Shown here piece after piece: positions 58,798 to 64,000 of a stretch of DNA of 64,000 bases. Within the stretch, counting starts at the first letter, position 1. The number at the start of each line of letters is the position of its first letter. Source of the DNA: Channallabes apus. Its lineage: Eukaryota; Chordata; Actinopteri; Siluriformes; Clariidae. The position numbers and the translations under genes were made by a program. The stretch is from the NCBI GenBank assembly GCA_030522415.1, contig CM060121.1, positions 10,183,976 through 10,247,975 of the forward strand, in the 5' to 3' direction. The notes under the pieces were generated by a model. The model was not told the origin of the DNA. It did not search any database and saw only the letters and a program-made list of their open reading frames with translations.

Positions 58798-60617
58798 GAT
58801 TCACTTTTAACTAATACAGTATTACTCATTAATAATATTCCACAAGCATAAGAAAGCTTGTTTTTAAGCATTGTATTTATTGACTAATGGCAGAGTATCA
58901 AGTATTATAATTCAGCCATCATCATGTACAGTATCAGAAATCAACAGATGATGATGAAAGGGCTAATCTAATTTATGGAAATTAGTAATAAATTTATGGA
59001 AATTAAAAAAACGAATTTGTTACAAATTTAAAATGGAAGGGCTACATCTTTGTTGGTGCACAGTTATAAGTCCACTAAGGCATATGCAAGTACACAAAGT
59101 CATTATTTGCCCTGTTCGTAAAATAAGAGAAACATCTGGAATTGACTTTTAGAGGCCTTGTCTGACCATGGGCAGGAATTTTAAGTCTGTGTGTCCAGAA
59201 AAAGAAAAACAAAGAGCAGTAGCAGTAAACACACCCAACTATAACAAGTCTTACTCCTCTGAAGGAGCCTGAGAATCAACAACAGCAGTGTGGAGACAGG
59301 AAAGTCGGCAAAAAGGCAGTAGATAAGTTGCAAGATGCTATCTGTGTTAAGTCTGGAGGACTAGATATGCAATCTGCTCCTTTCAGCTGAAGGGACTAAA
59401 TTGCATATTTATCAGGAGAGGAATTCATTTCATGCATCAGTTGATTTAGCAATTAATTCCAATATTAACCTGCAGAACAATTATTGTACAGAAGTACTGT
59501 ATAGCACACGGCGCATAATGGTGTTCCTTAGATGAATCTACTTTGAATGCTTTTCATAACCAGGCAAACTACTACACTGGATAGTAGGTTAAAAAAACAA
59601 TTGTTCATAAAAGAAACATATTTGGCTTTACAATGTGGTCAGTCTAGTGTAAAGGCTCCACAGTCTTGTTTGACGGCACATGTCAACATGTCATACATTT
59701 TTAAACACACCAACAGCCTAAATGGCGGCATGATAAGAGTTTCTTTTTATCATGCTTGTACAATTTAATACATATCCTGAAATTATTGACTTGAGTCTGT
59801 AAAAACCAGAGATTTGGGATGTTCACAGCGGCGGTGGGACAAATTTAGCTTCATATTGTTTGGATTGAAATGACAAAAACAAGCTTTCTGTATGTCTTGT
59901 ATTACAGAGCCAGTGGTACAGTATACTGTTTGTGTTTATGGGACACTTTTTGTGCCACTGTTTACTATCCAAACACTTTGACACTTCCTGGGTAATTTTG
60001 CCCACTAAACATTTTCCTCTGTAGTTCTCCCCTCCCTTCCCCACTCCTCTGCCCTCTTTCAAGATAATGCCCTGTCTCATTTGGAAAGTGCGATGCCCCA
60101 GAAGATGAAGTAAAAAACTCACTACTCTCTTACATCAAAGTACTTCATACATTATACGCTTACTGAAGGAACAAACCAAGTGATATACTGTATATGTACA
60201 GGATAATGTATCAGGCAAATGCACGTCCTAAGTTTGTGTGTGAGGGGGTTTATTTATACATATGCCAAAAAAGAGGTGTGTGCGTGTTACCTAATAGCAC
60301 ACATAAAAGTAAGTTTTGTTCACTTCACACACAATACTACAACCCAAATTCCTACAAGGTCTTCATAACATAATCGTTTATCAGAGCTGAAAAGAAACCC
60401 AAAGTGAGAGAAAGACAGATGGGCAGAAATGAGAGGGTGAGATTATTAACCATCACTAGGTAGCTTGACTCTTACAGTTATCTGAAAAACATAAACCCCA
60501 AGCATGAATGGTTTTATATACAGTACTCATGACCAAGAGTGAATAAGGTAAAGCAATCCATCCTGTCCAGACATCGAGAAGAATAAGAATTTGATGCAGA
60601 AGAAGAACACCACTAAC
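58798..60617. other. Unannotated intron sequence
   Basis: No gene recognised. Footprint motifs near 58816, 58927, 59494, 59918, 60187 and 60521. The pyrimidine-rich stretch around 60020-60060 has no partner exon. Confidence 0.5.
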
Positions 60618-60672
60618 CTTCAAAGTCTGAAATGATCCCCTCCAAATGTGCATTAACAGTGGAATCAGACAT
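60618..60672 (-). CDS. sept9: Septin-9 alternative first coding exon (isoform-2 type)
   Basis: From ATG at 60672 the minus strand encodes MSDSTVNAHLEGIISDFE plus one base (G), then a donor gttagt from 60617. Spliced to the exon at 51167 the join is ...ISDFE-A-LKRSFEVEE, the same arrangement as the short first exon of vertebrate SEPT9 isoform 2. The 55 coding bases end in phase 1, matching the acceptor phase of the large exon. Its small size kept it out of ordinary ORF detection. The peptide is acidic/hydrophobic and specific to this isoform. Confidence 0.88.
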
Positions 60673-61050
60673 TTTGTTGGTGAATATGAAAGCTTGGTAT
60701 TCTGTTTCCCAGCAAGGCAATCTCTCACAGATGCACTCCGGTCTCTTGCCTCCAAACAAATCCCAAATTAGGAGGCAAGGGGGGAGGGGGAGCTAAGTGA
60801 TTGCTGCTGTCTACAGATCCAAGCCCCCTAACTTTCTTAAAGGACAAACTTCTTCTTCTACTTTTTCTGCTTCATCCAGTACTCTGAATGCAGTAGACCT
60901 CAGAATGAGCCAGCAATGACAACCCCCACCCACTCTCTTTCGCTTGCTTTCACTCTCTCCCTTTTTCCCTTGCTCCTCCCTAGTTTACAGTCTGAAATGG
61001 GTTCTTCTCGCGAATGTTCCGCTTTTTCCCCCTCAGTCAGAATTCAGTAT
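60673..61050 (-). promoter_or_regulatory. Septin-9 5'UTR and promoter region (inferred)
   Basis: Immediately upstream of the septin-9 ATG on the minus strand. It holds G-rich ggggagggggag (plus strand 60781-60792), GA-rich tracts from about 60840 to 60990, and no clear TATA box. It is depleted of TACAGTA/TACTGTA compared with its surroundings. The transcription start cannot be placed from sequence alone. Confidence 0.45.
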
Positions 61051-61551
61051 GTCCACCTTAAACATATTAACACAAATATAAATACATACCAACATGTACA
61101 CATACGCGAGGGATTTATACAGTGGAGGGGTTGAGAAGTTGAGCTCGCAGACCTCCATAAATCTCTAGCACTGAGGTCTGAGCCTGCCTTCACCTCTAGC
61201 TAACTCAGAAACTTATAACGCATAAGGCAAACCACCGTTTCTGGTTGAAGTCACTGCTAAACTCCATCTAACTCACAAACTTTAATACCTAATACAAAGC
61301 AACATTTGTAGATGAATTCAATGCTAAATATGAGAAAACCTTTTACTTTTAGCAATAGACATTGATTCATATCACTGGTGTGTTAGAGGAGTGTTTGTGA
61401 AGTTTGTTTTTGCCCTATATGGCTTTTTTTCAGTTATCAGTAAGAATACCTAATTCACATACTGTACACCTAAAATTGTAACCTAAAGGCTAAAATTGTA
61501 TAGGCAGGGCAAGAATACCTCAGAGCAAGACGTCTTGATGTGTGCTATTGT
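61051..61551. other. Unannotated sequence upstream of septin-9
   Basis: No gene recognised. TACTGTA near 61460. Confidence 0.5.
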
Positions 61552-61955
61552 GTTTGGCATCAGGATATTGGCAGCAGATCCTTTGGGTGCCGTGGATTGT
61601 GGAGTTGGGCCTCTGTGGTTTGTCTAGTTTATCCCTTGATAAGAAGGTGATCTTGAGAATTTGGAGACCGGCTTGGGAGCCTTGGTCTCTTTGCCTGCTG
61701 GGCTTGATATGTGATGCACTGTGGTTGTTTTGGTGCCTTCCTGTCCTGTTATGGCCAGCATGGACTTTTTTTCAGCTACTCGTGCAGCATTGGCTTTTCT
61801 TTTGGATCAGACCGGTCGTTGCTCACCTTTGGTCCCCATTAGCTGACCATTGGCCAACCATGGGCATGGTTGAGCCTTGGGTATCTATGATCCTGTCAGC
61901 AGTTTGCTGGTATATAATTGATAATCAGTGTTAATGTTATGGCTGATTCATGTAC
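61552..61955 (-). pseudogene. Tc1-like transposon relic
   Basis: Starts atattggcagcagatccttt and ends aatgttatggctgattcatg followed by TA. Interior antisense phrases (ttatggccagca, ttggatcagaccggtcgt, gagccttgggtatctatgat, taatcagtgttaatgttatg) follow the order of a common fish Tc1-like element with a large internal deletion. The 130-codon plus ORF across it is antisense to the transposase and not a gene. Confidence 0.7.
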
Positions 61956-62644
61956 ACAATCCACAAATCCACTATTTTTTAATCCAATGTTTTACCAGTA
62001 AGAACCTGAGGATTAAATAATTTCAACATCTTAAAAAGACATGATTTACCCTAAGCTTCATCATCAGTATGAGACATTGGTTTTGGGAAATGTACTCATT
62101 GTCTTAACAGTTTTTTTAATGCTCAAATCTGACTGATAAGGGTCAAAATGATAATTGACTTTCTATATTTAATCCTGATTGTTATTCCTTTTTTAAAGCT
62201 TTCTAATATAAATATGCATATTAAAATATTGTATCATTTCTATAGTACATACTGTACTGTATATATAGTTACAGAAAAGCATTTGCCCTCTCATTGGGAG
62301 ATAAGCCTTTGGGTAGGTTCTGGATGAGAGGGATGACATACTCTCCCCTGTCAATCAGAGTATCATGTATGTGGAAGAGGACAGACAGCATTTCCTTTCA
62401 GTGTGTTATGCTGCCCTGTAATGTATCACATGCCACATGATGTAGGAAAGGAAGCATGTGCTAACTTTCATCTTGCACATTACAGGCACTCATCTGGGAA
62501 TTATTGCAACATCCTTCGTACACTCCTGACCTCACGCCATGCCATTTCCACATGTTTTAACATGCCATGTTCAGTTATTTCATGCAATCAACAGTCCCGG
62601 TTTGACTTGAAGGACCTTCGGACATTTGAACATATATATATATA
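61956..62644. other. Unannotated sequence
   Basis: No gene recognised. A stacked TACTGTACTGTA lies at 62250-62261. Confidence 0.5.
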
Positions 62645-62860
62645 GTGCATCACAAAAAATATGAATATTATGGAAAAGTTAGTTTTTTCCTAATTTAATT
62701 CAAAACGTGAATCTCATGAAATATATTTTCCATTGATTACACAAGCAAAATATTATAAGTAGTTAAATGAATGCAAAATAAATAAGCACATAAAAAGTGC
62801 AGTATCTCAAAATGTTAGAATATTTAATTCCAAGTTTGAGCAAATTATGATTCATATGAT
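62645..62860. mobile_element. Tc1/mariner-type element end (relic)
   Basis: gtgcatcacaaaaaatatga, atattatggaaaagttagtt, taatttaattcaaaacgtga and gcagtatctcaaaatgttag match the terminal region of a known fish mariner-like non-autonomous element. Only one end is recognisable. Confidence 0.5.
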
Positions 62861-63479
62861 TATGATTTTTTAATTAAATATATATTTGATGCACAGTATG
62901 TACAGTATTGATTTACATTTCATTACCTTACTGTTGAAAAAAATGGCAATAAAGGCAAGATCAGGTAGCTGATTGTCTTTGATTTCTACTCATTCTATTC
63001 TATCTATCGTATTTTTACAGCCATTAAATAAAATCCTTCTATAATAGCCTGTCTTTTCTAAGTGATCGCGACACCCCTGGATTTAACTGTATTAAACTGT
63101 TAGATAATACTGACAGTGTAATTGCTACCTCTGGCACATCAGCTTTTAAGTGTTTGATTATAGACTCTAAATGGGCAGCAAAATACTGTACTCTCTTCTG
63201 CTCTTCCATGCAACAGATTGCAAAAATAATAATTATAATAATAATTTACACAGGGGTATGTAATGTATTACTCTCTTTAAAAATAAAACCAGAAACTGCT
63301 TCTACCTAGGATGGAAATGGAAGAAGTTGGAGATTCCGGTGCACAACTGAGCAACAGGATGAGTTAGAGTCTCTAGTTTATGAAACAGATGTTTCACAGG
63401 TCTTCATGTAGCGGTTTCATTGAACTGTCACCAGCAACAACAAAAAAAAACAGTCTCAGCATCATCAGTCTATAAACGG
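62861..63479. other. Unannotated sequence
   Basis: No gene recognised. Footprint motifs near 62899 and 63184. Confidence 0.5.
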
Positions 63480-63865
63480 TGCCAATAAAAGGAAGAATTT
63501 ACGACAATTAAGTCAAGGAACACTAGACAGAGGGAGACTGGAAGAAGTGCTATGGGCAGACAGATCTAAGTTTGAGTTGTTTAGACACAAAGAAGAACAT
63601 TTGTACAGTAATTGATGTGCCCGAAGTGATCTGTCAAGCATGGTAGAGAAAATGTGATGGTATGGGAGTACTTGGTTGGAAGACTTTGCAAAGCCATGGC
63701 CATAGCCTTTAAATGGTGCTTTATTTGAGCCGATTTCTGCCAACAACAGTACAATGACTGAAACCACAGCTCCAAACTATGTAATGTAAACTATGTAAAC
63801 CATCTGTAATGGAATGGTCTGCACAGTCATCAGGCACAGTCGTCAGATCTCAACCTTTTTCATCT
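63480..63865 (+). pseudogene. Tc1-like transposase relic
   Basis: The translation shows EEVLWADRSKFELFRHKEEH (first catalytic Asp context). Scattered frames then give SVKHG-like and NVMVWE-like pieces and a final MEWSAQSP/DLN-like region. A TACAGTA at about 63604-63610 lies just after the first motif, at a frame break. Heavily mutated. Confidence 0.65.
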
Positions 63866-63887
63866 GTTGCGGTAGTAACGTAGATGG

Positions 63888-64000
63888 GAATCACCAGGGA
63901 TCACCCAATAATGATCTCTTCTGATGATACTCAAGTGCGGATCTAATGTGTATTACGATTCTTTAAGGTATCAAGAATTTATAAATATCCCAATCTGATT
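63888..64000. repeat. Dispersed repeat shared with 20281-20372
   Basis: gggaatcaccagggatcacc and tttataaatatcccaa match the stretch at 20281-20372. The copy runs off the window edge. Probably a DNA-transposon fragment. Confidence 0.5.

Noticed and set aside
61542..61934. A 130-codon plus-strand ORF rich in Trp and Leu
   Set aside because: It is antisense to a Tc1-like transposase relic (61552-61955) and has no start, splice or domain support.
1..64000. TACAGTA as a conserved transcription-factor or RNA-binding motif
   Set aside because: Motif copies occur as 5-bp insertions that break LINE and transposase frames and differ between paralogous repeats. That fits a mutational footprint better than a selected site.

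Overview
This is teleost fish nuclear DNA: AT-rich, intron-like, and packed with fish-type transposable elements (tRNA-derived SINEs, CR1/L2- and Rex1-like LINEs, many Tc1/mariner relics, hAT and PIF/Harbinger-like DNA elements, CA/TA/ATT microsatellites). I cannot fix the species. Only one host protein-coding gene is recognisable, septin-9, on the minus strand. Its short alternative first coding exon (encoding MSDSTVNAHLEGIISDFE) is at 60618-60672 and its large N-terminal exon is at 50529-51167. The two splice together in phase, as in the vertebrate SEPT9 isoform-2 arrangement. No GTPase-core exon was found, so bases 1-50528 are most simply read as intron of the same gene. A promoter-like stretch with a strong minus-strand splice donor near 15.55 kb could be a downstream alternative start.

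Layout: 1-17 kb is intronic DNA with Tc1, LINE and SINE relics. 17.1-20.2 kb has a young SINE and a 5'-truncated L2-type LINE. 21.4-24.7 kb has nested SINEs and a BED-zinc-finger hAT remnant with a long hairpin. 24.9-26.4 kb is a diverged local duplication. 28.9-31.2 kb has Tc1 relics and a PIF/Harbinger-like element. 32.8-36.5 kb is a three-layer nest (Tc1, then hAT, then SINE) followed by further hAT sequence. 38.9-41.2 kb has a Rex1-like LINE and SINEs. 42.4-50.5 kb has a truncated SINE, Tc1 relics, two hAT elements with clean 8-bp target duplications and a TIR element. 50.5-61 kb is the septin-9 5' region with more TIR and hAT elements. 61.5-64 kb has Tc1 relics.

The most striking signal runs across the whole window. 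The 7-mers TACAGTA and TACTGTA occur about 140 times by my hand count, where base composition predicts roughly 10-15. Where a site falls in a repeat that can be aligned to a paralogue or to a broken reading frame, it is an exact 5-bp insertion that turns TA into TA-CAG-TA or TA-CTG-TA. That is the canonical excision footprint of a Tc1/mariner transposon with CAG...CTG ends (as known for Sleeping Beauty). Footprints disrupt an L2 LINE frame, old Tc1 transposase relics, two old SINEs and one arm of a duplication. They are often stacked (TACTGTACTGTA, TACTGTACAGTA), are absent from the septin-9 exons, and are nearly absent from the youngest repeats. The window looks like a fossil record of massive, now largely finished, cut-and-paste Tc1 mobility.
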